Source: Lachnospiraceae bacterium
GTDB lineage: Bacteria; Bacillota; Clostridia; Lachnospirales; Lachnospiraceae
NCBI GenBank assembly: GCA_029099805.1
Contig: JAQXOR010000037.1
Coordinates: 1-32,040, forward strand
Reading direction: 5' to 3'
Length of the DNA stretch: 32,040 nt
Below, in pieces: positions 1-7,248 of the stretch. How positions within the stretch are numbered: position 1 is the stretch's first letter; each line of letters begins with the position of its first letter. Below the pieces are notes generated by a model, which was not told the origin of the DNA, made no database searches, and was given only the letters and a program-made list of their open reading frames with translations. The position numbers and the translations under genes were made by a program.

Positions 1-2
1 AG

Positions 3-1628
3 ACTGTCGATGCTGTAGAAGAAACGACAGTGCCTGCGGAGACATCCGTGGAAGAAGTTACCCCGGAAAACGAAGTAGTAGTGGAGAATGTAAAAGAGGA
101 CGAAAAGAAGGGAAAGCCGGAAAAGGGAGACTCCGGAAAGAAGATGTCCGGAATCGTGAAAATCGGTGCAGCACTTGCCGGTGCAGTTATCCTTATTCTT
201 ATTATTGTAGCGCTTTGCTCCGGTAAAAAGGAGTATGTCGAGTTATCGAAGAAATCTGTAGTACAGGTAGTAAATAACAATGATGTTATTTGTGCCCGTC
301 TTGCAAACGGAGAGATGATTGTTCTGGATAACGATTCGATATCTTCTACCTGCTTCAGTCTTGACAGAACTACAGTGAGCTTTATGAATTCTGATGATGA
401 GCTGGCAATTCTTTCGGATGGTAAGCTGAAAACTACCGGAATAGATGATGTAAGAAATGTGAAGATTTCGAACGAAGGAAACACACTGATTTATTATTCC
501 GATTACGAAGCGGCTTCCTATCAGAACGCTTATGGGTACTATGACAGCATCGGTGTAGGTACGTTACATCTTTATTATGTTAAGAGCGGAAAAGATATCG
601 AAATCGCCGATGATGTTGTAATCGGCAGTGCGGTTCTTTCTCCGAACGGTGAAACAGTGGCATATGTTTCAGATTATGATGCACCGGACGACTTTAAGGG
701 ATATTATTCTGTGAACGGAAAGAAGCCGGTAGAATTCGGTAAGGAAAAGCGTATTTTTGCGATTGCCGATAAGGGTGCCTATGTATATTATGCAGATGAC
801 GACCGTATTTACGTGCAGAAGAAGAAAAAGGATGCGGAAAAGCTGGCAAGTGATATGCGCGGAACAGACGTATTCCTGAATGCGGATTGTACGGAGATGC
901 TTTATACCTCAGACGGCAAAACTTATGTGACGCAAAAAGCCGGTGAAAAGAAAAAGGTATCAGGCGAAAGATTAAGTTCCATTCTTTTAAATAATACGGC
1001 GGTAGTGGCCCAGGATTCCATTAGTGCGGAGCAAGGTCAGATTACGGTAACTTATACCGGTGTAGATACGTTTAAGGAAAAGCTTTTCTATAGTTCCGGT
1101 GCAGTGGAAATTCTGTATATAAAGGATGACTTTGAGACAGAAAAGGTTGCTTCCAGAGCATGGGAGTATGCGGTGGCAGACAGTGGAGAAAGTCTGGTAT
1201 ATATTAGTGGCGATGACATCGTAAAGGTTACAGGGTTCGCAAAGGGCGGAGTAAGGACCGAATTAAGCGACGATGCTGAAGTCTGCGAATTGTATGCGGA
1301 CGGAGACCTGAAATATATTTATTATGTGAATGATGATGAAGAGCTTTATTGTATCAGCGGGAAGAAAGCGAAGAAGATAGCAGATGATGTTACTTCTGTG
1401 ACCGTTTCCGCAGACGGTGAACGCTGTTACTATGTAGTGGACAATGAAAAATTATGCTACTCTAAGAAGGCCGGTAAGGGAAAAGAGATTTATTCTGGGG
1501 ATGATGTTAAGATTACCTGCAGCAGCAATTACGGATTTGATTATGTGAGAGTAAGAGACGGTGAGGATGTTGAAGTTTTCCTTATGGACGGTAAGAATAT
1601 GAAGAGCATCTACGCTTATGAGGACTGA
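3..1628 (+). CDS. Membrane-anchored beta-propeller-like protein, 5' end missing
   Basis: The reading frame is open from the first bases of the window, so the start lies upstream; a GTG at position 30 is in frame but has no ribosome site and is unlikely to be the real start. The visible part begins with an acidic, Glu/Val-rich stretch, then a Lys-rich stretch, then one hydrophobic segment (about positions 150-221) ending in Ala-Leu-Cys-Ser. The roughly 470 residues after it are rich in Tyr, Asp and Lys. They contain recurring blocks of the type 'SADGERCYYVVD', 'SPNGETVAYVSD' and 'NEGNTLIYYSDY', which resemble PD40/TolB-like beta-propeller blades. The C-terminal part is probably outside the membrane. 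In related bacteria such proteins often start with a zinc ribbon, but that part is not visible here. The function is unknown. The gene is followed by a terminator, so it is the last gene of its transcript. Confidence 0.8.
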   Translation, partial: TVDAVEETTVPAETSVEEVTPENEVVVENVKEDEKKGKPEKGDSGKKMSGIVKIGAALAGAVILILIIVALCSGKKEYVELSKKSVVQVVNNNDVICARLANGEMIVLDNDSISSTCFSLDRTTVSFMNSDDELAILSDGKLKTTGIDDVRNVKISNEGNTLIYYSDYEAASYQNAYGYYDSIGVGTLHLYYVKSGKDIEIADDVVIGSAVLSPNGETVAYVSDYDAPDDFKGYYSVNGKKPVEFGKEKRIFAIADKGAYVYYADDDRIYVQKKKKDAEKLASDMRGTDVFLNADCTEMLYTSDGKTYVTQKAGEKKKVSGERLSSILLNNTAVVAQDSISAEQGQITVTYTGVDTFKEKLFYSSGAVEILYIKDDFETEKVASRAWEYAVADSGESLVYISGDDIVKVTGFAKGGVRTELSDDAEVCELYADGDLKYIYYVNDDEELYCISGKKAKKIADDVTSVTVSADGERCYYVVDNEKLCYSKKAGKGKEIYSGDDVKITCSSNYGFDYVRVRDGEDVEVFLMDGKNMKSIYAYED

Positions 1629-1660
1629 TTCCCTGTGTTTTTTATGGAAGGATAGGAGAT

Positions 1661-1703
1661 AAAAATGGCTGTCGCATGGTTAACGTGTGACAGCGCATTT
1701 TTT
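1661..1703 (+). terminator. Intrinsic terminator after the propeller-protein gene
   Basis: A 9-bp stem (1668-1676 with 1686-1694, one G-U pair) has a 9-nt loop and is followed by a run of six T at 1698-1703. The A-run at 1661-1665 can pair with the T-run, so the site may work on both strands. It lies 40 bases after the stop codon at 1628. Confidence 0.85.
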
Positions 1704-1782
1704 ATCGAATAGGATAATTCCTCCTATTCGATAAAAAAGTGCTCTGCTCAGGAGGCGCACTCGCGCGACCTAACGATGTCGC
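1698..1782. repeat. Palindromic intergenic element
   Basis: A perfect 17-bp inverted repeat (1698-1714 and 1722-1738) has a 7-nt spacer. It is followed by two smaller inverted repeats: GTGC/GCAC (1739-1742 with 1757-1760) and GCGAC/GTCGC (1765-1769 with 1778-1782). The large stem is followed by A residues rather than T on both strands, so it is not a normal terminator. The chain of adjacent hairpins resembles small non-coding dispersed repeats. No copy was recognised elsewhere in this window. With the terminator before it and the his promoter after it, this accounts for most of the 306-base gap 1629-1934. Confidence 0.55.
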
Positions 1783-1805
1783 AACTCTTTGTTTTAAAGA
1801 ATTTA

Positions 1806-1834
1806 TTGACAAATATGAGATTATGTCGTACAAT
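1806..1834 (+). promoter_or_regulatory. Sigma-A-type promoter of the histidine operon
   Basis: A perfect -35 box TTGACA (1806-1811) is followed by a 17-bp spacer and the -10 box TACAAT (1829-1834). Transcription should start near 1841, giving a leader of about 94 nt before hisZ. The leader can form two short hairpins (TGTTC/GAACA and AACAG/CTGTT), but it is too short for a T-box and shows no run of histidine codons. Confidence 0.85.
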
Positions 1835-1872
1835 AGTAACATTAATTTAGTAGTGAATTATCACGTTACTAT
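1833..1872. promoter_or_regulatory. Operator-like inverted repeat at the his promoter
   Basis: The 8-bp arms ATAGTAAC (1833-1840) and GTTACTAT (1865-1872) are perfect complements. They enclose a second pair, TAATT/AATTA. The left arm overlaps the last bases of the -10 box and reaches the expected transcription start, the position where a repressor would block RNA polymerase. An operator is inferred; no cognate regulator lies nearby. Confidence 0.5.
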
Positions 1873-1934
1873 ACAAAAGTGTTCGGCCAGGAACATCTGA
1901 ATGGTAACAGGAACTGTTCAAGAAAGGAGGACGT

Positions 1935-3140
1935 ATGGAGATATTATTACATACGCCGGAAGGTGTCCGGGATCTGCATGATGCAGAGTGTGAAAAGAAA
2001 CAGCAATTGGAGGGGAAATTACGACATTGTCTGCACCGGTTCGGTTTTCGGGATGTGGTAACTCCGACGTTTGAGTATTTTGACATTTTTCGTAAGGAGC
2101 GGGGGACCGTTCCGTCGAAGGATATGTATAAATTTATTGACCGGGAAGGAAATACACTGGTGCTTCGTCCGGATATGACACCGCCGATTGCCAGATGTGT
2201 TGCAAAATATTACAAGGAAGAGACAAATCCTCTCCGTTTGTCTTACAGAGGCAATATCTTTGTTGACAACAGCGGATACCGCGGAAAGCTGAAGGAGACT
2301 ACACAAATCGGAGCTGAGCTGATTAACGATGCGTCTGTCGTGGCTGATGCCGAAATGGTTGCGTTAATGGCGGAGTGCTTAAAGGCAAGCGGCCTGAAGG
2401 AATTTCAGATTGAAATCGGACATGTGGGATTCTTTACGGCATTGGCAAAAGCTGCAGGCTTTTCAGAGGAAGAAGCTGCCGAGGTGAGAGAATTCATCGA
2501 GAGCAAGAACCTGTTCAGTGTAGAGCAGGTGCTTTCAGGAAAGCAGTTAAAGCCGGAGCTGAAGGAGCTTTTATTGAAGCTTCCTGAGTTTTTCGGAAGT
2601 GTGGAAAAGATACAGGAAGTCCGTTCGATGACAAATAATGAGGAAGCATGTGCTGCTTTGGATCATCTGATACTGTTACATCAGTATCTGGAGAGCTTTG
2701 GTGTCGCTTCTTATATTTCCTACGACCTTGGTATGCTTGGAAAGTACGGGTATTATACCGGGATAAATTTCCGTGCACTCACCTATAAGACCGGTGAGTC
2801 GGTGGCTGCAGGCGGACGTTATGACCATTTGATGGGACAGTTCGGAAAGCAGGCACCGGCAATCGGAATTGCACTTTATGTTGATACCCTTTTGCTTGGT
2901 CTTTCCAGACAGGGACTGATTCAGGCGAAAGAGGATGCGCGGACGTTGGTGGTATATGAGAAGCAGGCAGAATGTGATGCTATTAAGTTTATCTGTGAGC
3001 TGCGTGCAAAAGGAACGGATGCAATGTTGGAAAAAAAGTGTGCCGATACAGAATGGAATGCTTATCAAAACCGGATTGGTACGAATGGGATTACACAGGT
3101 CTATATGGTAACTGCCGGGAGGATACAATCGATAGAGTAA
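1935..3140 (+). CDS. hisZ: ATP phosphoribosyltransferase regulatory subunit HisZ
   Basis: HisZ is a catalytically inactive relative of histidyl-tRNA synthetase. It joins short-form HisG to make the active first enzyme of histidine synthesis and carries the histidine feedback response. The 401-residue protein shows the class II synthetase-type core: 'TPEGVRD' near the N-terminus, 'VVTPTFEYFD' near residue 42, the motif 2-like 'LRPDMTPPIAR' followed by 'RLSYRGNIF', and a late 'AAGGRYDHLMGQFG' segment with 'PAIGIAL'. The C-terminal part after this is short (about 80 residues), unlike a full anticodon-binding domain. ATG 1935 follows AAAGGAGG with ideal spacing. It is first in the operon, and the short HisG 115 bases downstream supports HisZ rather than HisS. 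Confidence 0.93.
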   Translation: MEILLHTPEGVRDLHDAECEKKQQLEGKLRHCLHRFGFRDVVTPTFEYFDIFRKERGTVPSKDMYKFIDREGNTLVLRPDMTPPIARCVAKYYKEETNPLRLSYRGNIFVDNSGYRGKLKETTQIGAELINDASVVADAEMVALMAECLKASGLKEFQIEIGHVGFFTALAKAAGFSEEEAAEVREFIESKNLFSVEQVLSGKQLKPELKELLLKLPEFFGSVEKIQEVRSMTNNEEACAALDHLILLHQYLESFGVASYISYDLGMLGKYGYYTGINFRALTYKTGESVAAGGRYDHLMGQFGKQAPAIGIALYVDTLLLGLSRQGLIQAKEDARTLVVYEKQAECDAIKFICELRAKGTDAMLEKKCADTEWNAYQNRIGTNGITQVYMVTAGRIQSIE

Positions 3141-3182
3141 GCTGCTGTTGCTTTATTGGTATTGGATTAAACACAGTTTGTG

Positions 3183-3250
3183 TCGCATTCTGTAGTATTT
3201 CTTATAATGAGTTAAAATACTAAATTCAAACAGATTGCGAAATGCGGGGA
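3183..3250 (+). promoter_or_regulatory. Nested stem-loop element before hisG (copy 1)
   Basis: An outer stem pairs 3183-3192 with 3231-3240 (9 of 10 pairs). Inside it a perfect 8-bp stem pairs TAGTATTT (3193-3200) with AAATACTA (3215-3222). A later GAAATGC (3239-3245) can pair with the left arm instead (7 pairs, one G-U) and ends just before the hisG ribosome site GGGGA (3246-3250). A closely related copy precedes hisIE at 8606-8672. The function is unknown; regulation of translation or a small mobile repeat are the main options. Confidence 0.6.
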
Positions 3251-3255
3251 TTAGT

Positions 3256-3891
3256 ATGGAGTATATTACAATAGCACTTGCAAAGGGCAGACTTGCTAAA
3301 AAAGCGTTAGAATTGTTGGAGCAGGTAGGAGTTACCTGTGAGGAAATCAAGGATAAGGATTCCAGAAAGCTGATTTTTACGAATGAAGAACTAAAGATGA
3401 AATTCTTTCTCGCAAAGGCGAATGATGTACCGACCTATGTGGAATACGGAGCAGCTGATATCGGTATCGTAGGTAAGGATACAATTTTAGAGGAAGGCAG
3501 AGAGTTATATGAGGTACTCGATTTAGGTATCGGCAAATGCCGTATGTGTGTTGCGGGTCCGGAATCAGCGCGAGAACTACTCGGAAACGGTGAAATTCTT
3601 CGTGTGGCAACCAAGTATCCGAATATTGCCAAGGCATATTTCATGAATCAGAAGAATCAGACGGTGGAGCTGATAAAGTTAAACGGTTCGATTGAGCTGG
3701 CACCGATTGTCGGCTTGTCTGATGTAATTGTAGATATTGTAGAAACCGGGTCAACATTAAAAGAGAACGGTTTGGTTGTTTTGGAAGAGGTATGTCCGTT
3801 GTCTGCAAGAGTGGTTGTGAATCGTGTCAGCATGAAGATGGAGCAGGAGCGTATTACGGCGTTGATTTCTAAATTGCGGGCAATCGTATAG
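3256..3891 (+). CDS. hisG: ATP phosphoribosyltransferase, short form (HisG)
   Basis: HisG joins ATP and PRPP to give phosphoribosyl-ATP, the committed step of histidine synthesis. The protein is 211 residues, the length of the short form that lacks the C-terminal regulatory domain and needs HisZ, which is encoded just upstream. Typical segments are '[19 protein letters not shown]' at the N-terminus, '[14 protein letters not shown]' near residue 65, '[14 protein letters not shown]' near residue 116 and the PRPP-loop region '[18 protein letters not shown]'. An in-frame TTG at 3235 would add seven residues, but ATG 3256 has a GGGGA ribosome site and matches the family start. The start is directly preceded by the nested stem-loop element. 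Confidence 0.95.
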   Translation: MEYITIALAKGRLAKKALELLEQVGVTCEEIKDKDSRKLIFTNEELKMKFFLAKANDVPTYVEYGAADIGIVGKDTILEEGRELYEVLDLGIGKCRMCVAGPESARELLGNGEILRVATKYPNIAKAYFMNQKNQTVELIKLNGSIELAPIVGLSDVIVDIVETGSTLKENGLVVLEEVCPLSARVVVNRVSMKMEQERITALISKLRAIV

Positions 3892-3964
3892 GATGACGGA
3901 GTGCTGATGAGACAGAACAGAGAAATAGAAAACGCTGCAAAACGGTAGCAGAAAGAGGTAGATT

Positions 3965-5266
3965 ATGAGAACAGTTTGTTTGACAGAAGAAACCAAGAAA
4001 AATATATTAGAGGATTTATTAAAGCGCAGTCCGAACCAGTATAAGGAATACACGGAGAGAGTAGAGGCTATTTTAAAGGATGTGCAGCAAAACGGTGACA
4101 AGGCTGTATTTTCTTACACCGAGAAGTTTGATAAGGCGGTACTGACACCGGATACTGTCCGTGTAACGGAGGAGGAGATTGCAGAGGCTTATGAGAAGCT
4201 TCCGGCAAGAACGGTAGAGGTAATCCGGAAGGCAATCATAAATATCCGCGCCTATCACGAGAAGCAGAGAAGAAACAGCTGGTTTGACGCACAGCCGGAC
4301 GGCACCATTTTGGGTCAGAAGATTACTCCGATTGCATCTGTCGGCGTGTATGTACCGGGCGGAAAGGCGGCATATCCGTCCTCCGTACTGATGAATGTAC
4401 TCCCGGCAAAGGTAGCAGGGGTTTCGCGTATCGCTATGGTAACGCCGCCGGGAGCCGACGGAAAGGTATACGAGGGAACGTTAGTAGCCGCAAAGGAAGC
4501 CGGTGTGACCGAGATTTACAAGGTAGGCGGTGCACAGGCAATCGGTGCGCTTGCTTATGGCACGGAGAGCATTCCGAAGGTAGATAAGATTGTCGGACCG
4601 GGGAATATTTACGTTGCACTTGCAAAGAAGGCGGTATACGGACATGTCAGCATTGACTCCATCGCAGGTCCGAGTGAGATACTGGTTCTGGCGGATGAAA
4701 CCGCAAACCCGACCTATGTAGCCGCGGATTTACTCTCCCAGGCAGAGCATGACGAGCTTGCTTCCGCGATTTTGATTACGACCAGCGAAGAGGTGGCAAA
4801 GAAGGTAAGTGCCGAGGTAGACCGTTTTGTCGCACAGCTAAGCAGAAAAGCAATTTTAGAGAAGTCTTTGGACAATTACGGCTACATATTACTGGCAGAC
4901 AATATGGAGGATGCCATTGATGCGGTAAACGAAATTGCATCCGAGCACTTAGAGCTTGTAACGAAGGATGCTTTTACGGTAATGACAAAGATAAAGAACG
5001 CAGGCGCTATCTTTATCGGCGAGTATTCCAGCGAACCGCTTGGTGACTATTTTGCGGGACCGAATCATGTATTACCGACCAACGGAACGGCAAAATTCTT
5101 CTCACCGCTTGAGGTAGATGACTTTATTAAAAAATCCAGTATCATTTCCTATTCCAGAGAGGCACTGGAACCGATACATGAGGACATCATCGACTTTGCG
5201 AAGGCAGAGGGACTTACCGCACATGCGAATTCCATTGCGGTACGGTTCGGGAAGGAAGTTAGGTAG
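3965..5266 (+). CDS. hisD: Histidinol dehydrogenase
   Basis: HisD oxidises L-histidinol to L-histidine in two NAD-dependent steps with a bound zinc ion. The 433-residue length is normal. Family signatures are clear: 'VGVYVPGGKAAYPSSVLMN', 'GGAQAIGALAYGTE', 'KIVGPGNIYVALAKK', 'DSIAGPSEILVLADE', 'LLSQAEHD' (zinc and substrate contacts), 'EHLEL' and 'GPNHVLPTNGTAKFFSPL'. ATG 3965 follows GAAAGAGG. It lies 73 bases after hisG. The next histidine gene, hisB, is almost 2 kb further on, separated by four unrelated genes. Confidence 0.97.
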   Translation: MRTVCLTEETKKNILEDLLKRSPNQYKEYTERVEAILKDVQQNGDKAVFSYTEKFDKAVLTPDTVRVTEEEIAEAYEKLPARTVEVIRKAIINIRAYHEKQRRNSWFDAQPDGTILGQKITPIASVGVYVPGGKAAYPSSVLMNVLPAKVAGVSRIAMVTPPGADGKVYEGTLVAAKEAGVTEIYKVGGAQAIGALAYGTESIPKVDKIVGPGNIYVALAKKAVYGHVSIDSIAGPSEILVLADETANPTYVAADLLSQAEHDELASAILITTSEEVAKKVSAEVDRFVAQLSRKAILEKSLDNYGYILLADNMEDAIDAVNEIASEHLELVTKDAFTVMTKIKNAGAIFIGEYSSEPLGDYFAGPNHVLPTNGTAKFFSPLEVDDFIKKSSIISYSREALEPIHEDIIDFAKAEGLTAHANSIAVRFGKEVR

Positions 5267-5302
5267 CTAATTGTGAAATAGCGACATAGATTTGGAGGCA
5301 AT

Positions 5303-5818
5303 ATGTCGGAAAATGAAAGAATAGTAGAAATGTGTGAGCTTCTAAGAAAAGAACTATTTGAGAACGGGTATTCATACGGATTTTTCTTAGATGAAAAAAA
5401 GGTTGTTCCTAATATATCCTTAGGTTTTGACGAAGAATTTTATAGACTGCTTACAACAGAATATCGGATTCAGTCCCCTGAAATCAGTAAGCGTGAGAAG
5501 GTTGTTACCTGCCTGGATGCTGTGTTGATTATGAAAGAAATTCTTTTGAACCGAGATATTGAAAGTAAAATATGGATGATTTTTCAAGAAGAGAGAAAGA
5601 AAGTTCATTCAGTATTATCGTTTGAGTTACTTGGACAGGTAGTATATTTAGAACTTACTCCTCAGTCAGGAAAGAAGAATTATGGAAAAGAAATACTATT
5701 CGGTAGCGAAGAAGAATTTGTAGAGTATTGGGAAGAACAGAATTATCTTGTTCGAGAAATAACACACTTATGCGAACCAGGTGCAGAGCCTACTTTCTTT
5801 TTAGAAATGTTGAAGTGA
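5303..5818 (+). CDS. Uncharacterised protein, possibly transglutaminase-like fold
   Basis: I do not recognise a named family. The 171-residue protein is acidic and soluble, with no signal peptide or membrane segment. One Cys in 'VTCLDAVLIMKEILL' begins a predicted helix. A later 'KKVHSVLSFELLGQVVYLELTP' gives a His on a strand followed by an acidic residue on the next strand. This Cys...His...Glu/Asp order is what is seen in transglutaminase-like cysteine-protease folds, so that is a weak suggestion only. ATG 5303 follows TTTGGAGG. The gene begins 36 bases after hisD, so it is probably transcribed with it. It is more AT-rich than the histidine genes and marks the start of an inserted-looking segment. 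Confidence 0.75.
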   Translation: MSENERIVEMCELLRKELFENGYSYGFFLDEKKVVPNISLGFDEEFYRLLTTEYRIQSPEISKREKVVTCLDAVLIMKEILLNRDIESKIWMIFQEERKKVHSVLSFELLGQVVYLELTPQSGKKNYGKEILFGSEEEFVEYWEEQNYLVREITHLCEPGAEPTFFLEMLK

Positions 5819-5832
5819 TGACTTCGTTCAAC

Positions 5833-5894
5833 GCTATAAGCCGCAACGAATAGTTCTTGAAAACTATTCGTCACTGGTTTATAGGGCTTGTAGC
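5833..5894. repeat. Large hairpin with two alternative outer arms
   Basis: An inner 9-bp stem (5847-5855 with 5862-5870) has a 6-nt loop. The segment 5834-5842 can close it by pairing with either 5876-5884 (9 pairs, one G-U) or 5885-5893 (9 pairs, one G-U; 10 pairs when 5833 and 5894 are included). There is no T-run, so it does not look like a terminator. It lies just after the unknown gene ending at 5818, within a 159-base gap. A structured RNA, a boundary repeat of the inserted segment or an mRNA-stability hairpin are possible. Confidence 0.5.
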
Positions 5895-5977
5895 TGGACA
5901 TGAAAATTAAAAAAATTTATCTATGCAAAGGACCCAACAACTTTTTATTTTTATTCTAAAAATGTAGTGAGAACTTA

Positions 5978-6163
5978 ATGGATGAGAATGAAGAATCAAA
6001 GCAACTCGGGATGTTTAGTTTTTGCGCACGGCTCGGGCGTGGCGGCAGCAAAAATGAGAAGACTACGATATCTGTTAAGGATACATACGCAGATGAAGAA
6101 ATGTGCACAAAATGCAGTACTATACAAAATGTGAAAGAAGTGCTTGCACAAAAAACTCAATAA
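5978..6163 (+). CDS. Small hypothetical protein, 61 residues
   Basis: The ORF encodes a hydrophilic 61-residue product with three Cys, two of them in 'EEMCTKCSTIQ', which could bind a metal but is too little to assign a fold. A 'RLGRGGSKNEKTT' stretch is glycine- and lysine-rich. The ribosome site before ATG 5978 is weak (GTGAGAA), and the start codon lies inside an AT-rich stretch. The ORF ends 30 bases before the NUDIX gene, in the same direction. It could be a fragment of a larger gene or a non-coding ORF. Confidence 0.4.
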   Translation: MDENEESKQLGMFSFCARLGRGGSKNEKTTISVKDTYADEEMCTKCSTIQNVKEVLAQKTQ

Positions 6164-6193
6164 TTGATATATGTGCATTGTGGAGGTGCAGTG

Positions 6194-6607
6194 ATGCAGG
6201 GTTATAATGCAATAGTGGTCTTTAATGAAGATGCTGATAAAATGTTGATGTGTAAAAGAAGGAAGAATCCATATAAAGGCTTATCAAATTTTGTCGGTGG
6301 AAAAATAGAGGAAAATGAGGATGGGTTGGATGCGGCATATAGAGAACTTGAAGAAGAAACTGCAATAACAAAAAAGGATATTATTCTTTCTCATTTAATG
6401 GATTTTACATATCATTTTGGAAATTGCTATCTTGAAGTTTATGTTGGAAAAATAAATAAACCAATAGATGTTAATGGAGATGAGAACGAGTTGTATTGGT
6501 CTACATTAAATCATAACTTTTTTGATGCAGCACAATATGCGGGCGAAGGAAATATTGGTCACATTATGATGCACGTTGAAATGTTTCGAAAGGAATTATT
6601 GAAATAA
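6194..6607 (+). CDS. NUDIX hydrolase
   Basis: The 137-residue protein has a NUDIX box starting at 'VGGKIEENEDG' and continuing 'AAYRELEEETAI', which matches GX5EX7REUXEEXGU except that the late Gly is Ala. The box binds Mg2+ and cleaves nucleoside-diphosphate-linked compounds. The N-terminal 'MLMCKRRKNPYKGLSNFVGG' is typical of MutT-like proteins acting on small nucleotides. The substrate cannot be told. An upstream in-frame TTG at 6164 is rejected because ATG 6194 has TGGAGGTG in front of it. The gene is AT-rich compared with the his genes around it and has no obvious role in histidine synthesis, so it probably came in with its neighbours. Confidence 0.88.
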   Translation: MQGYNAIVVFNEDADKMLMCKRRKNPYKGLSNFVGGKIEENEDGLDAAYRELEEETAITKKDIILSHLMDFTYHFGNCYLEVYVGKINKPIDVNGDENELYWSTLNHNFFDAAQYAGEGNIGHIMMHVEMFRKELLK

Positions 6608-6654
6608 TTTTGTTTACATAACTTCCAGTTTTATGAAATGTGGAGACAATAAAA

Positions 6655-7167
6655 ATGAGATTAAGACCTTATAAGAGCTGTGATGCTAAAACAATAGAAA
6701 AGTGGATTAATGATAAAGATGTATTTCAGAAATGGGGCGGTGAGCGTTTTGGAGAGTTTCCAATTAACTCAAGTATTATTGATAAGAAATACTCTGAAAG
6801 CAATGGAGATTGCGTGGAAGAGGACAATTTTTATCCTTGGATTGCAATAGATGAAGATGACAATGTGGTCGGTCATTTCATTATGAGATATACAAATGGA
6901 AATACTAGGCAATTGAGATTTGGCTGGGTAATAGTTGATGATGCTATGAGAGGTAAAGGCTATGGAAAGCAGATGTTAACATTAGGATTAAAGTATGCAT
7001 TTGATTTTCTAGGTGCTGAAAAGGTTACTATAGGGGTTTTTGAAAATAACGAATCTGCGCACTGGTGTTATAAAAAAGCAGGGTTTGTAGATATGGAAAC
7101 TGTAAAAAGTGAGCCGTGGGATGTAATTGAAATGGAAATCAAAAAGGAAGAATATATGGAAGGCTAA
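6655..7167 (+). CDS. GNAT-family N-acetyltransferase
   Basis: The 170-residue protein starts 'MRLRPYKSCDAKTIEKWI', the usual opening of RimJ/RimL-like acetyltransferases. It shows the acetyl-CoA binding loop 'RGKGYGKQML' (Q/RxxGxG/A pattern) and the C-terminal 'NESAHWCYKKAGF' segment. It should transfer an acetyl group from acetyl-CoA to an amine; the acceptor is unknown. A GTG at 6640 would add five residues, but the GGAG at 6642-6645 is well placed for ATG 6655. The gene is AT-rich and is the last of the four non-histidine genes before hisB, 81 bases away. Confidence 0.88.
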   Translation: MRLRPYKSCDAKTIEKWINDKDVFQKWGGERFGEFPINSSIIDKKYSESNGDCVEEDNFYPWIAIDEDDNVVGHFIMRYTNGNTRQLRFGWVIVDDAMRGKGYGKQMLTLGLKYAFDFLGAEKVTIGVFENNESAHWCYKKAGFVDMETVKSEPWDVIEMEIKKEEYMEG

Positions 7168-7248
7168 ATTGAAATTTATTCGTCCTAAAGAAAACATCAG
7201 ACCTCATTTTGATAAACAGTTTTTTCTGAAAAAGGAAAGGAGAAGGTT

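Noticed and set aside
1698..1738. The 17-bp palindrome as a second terminator
   Set aside because: The stem is followed by A on both strands rather than a T-run, so it lacks the feature that releases RNA polymerase.
1841..1934. T-box or histidine attenuator in the his leader
   Set aside because: The leader is only about 94 nt, has no T-box core sequence, no run of His codons and no terminator before hisZ.
2019..3128. Long antisense ORFs opposite hisZ
   Set aside because: They are reading-frame shadows of a well-supported gene, without ribosome sites or recognisable domains.
3203..3208. Perfect TATAAT in the loop of the element before hisG, a possible internal promoter
   Set aside because: The best -35 candidate (TTGTGT at 3178-3183) has a 19-bp gap and matches only three of six bases. 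The loop of the second element before hisIE lacks TATAAT, so a promoter is not a shared function.
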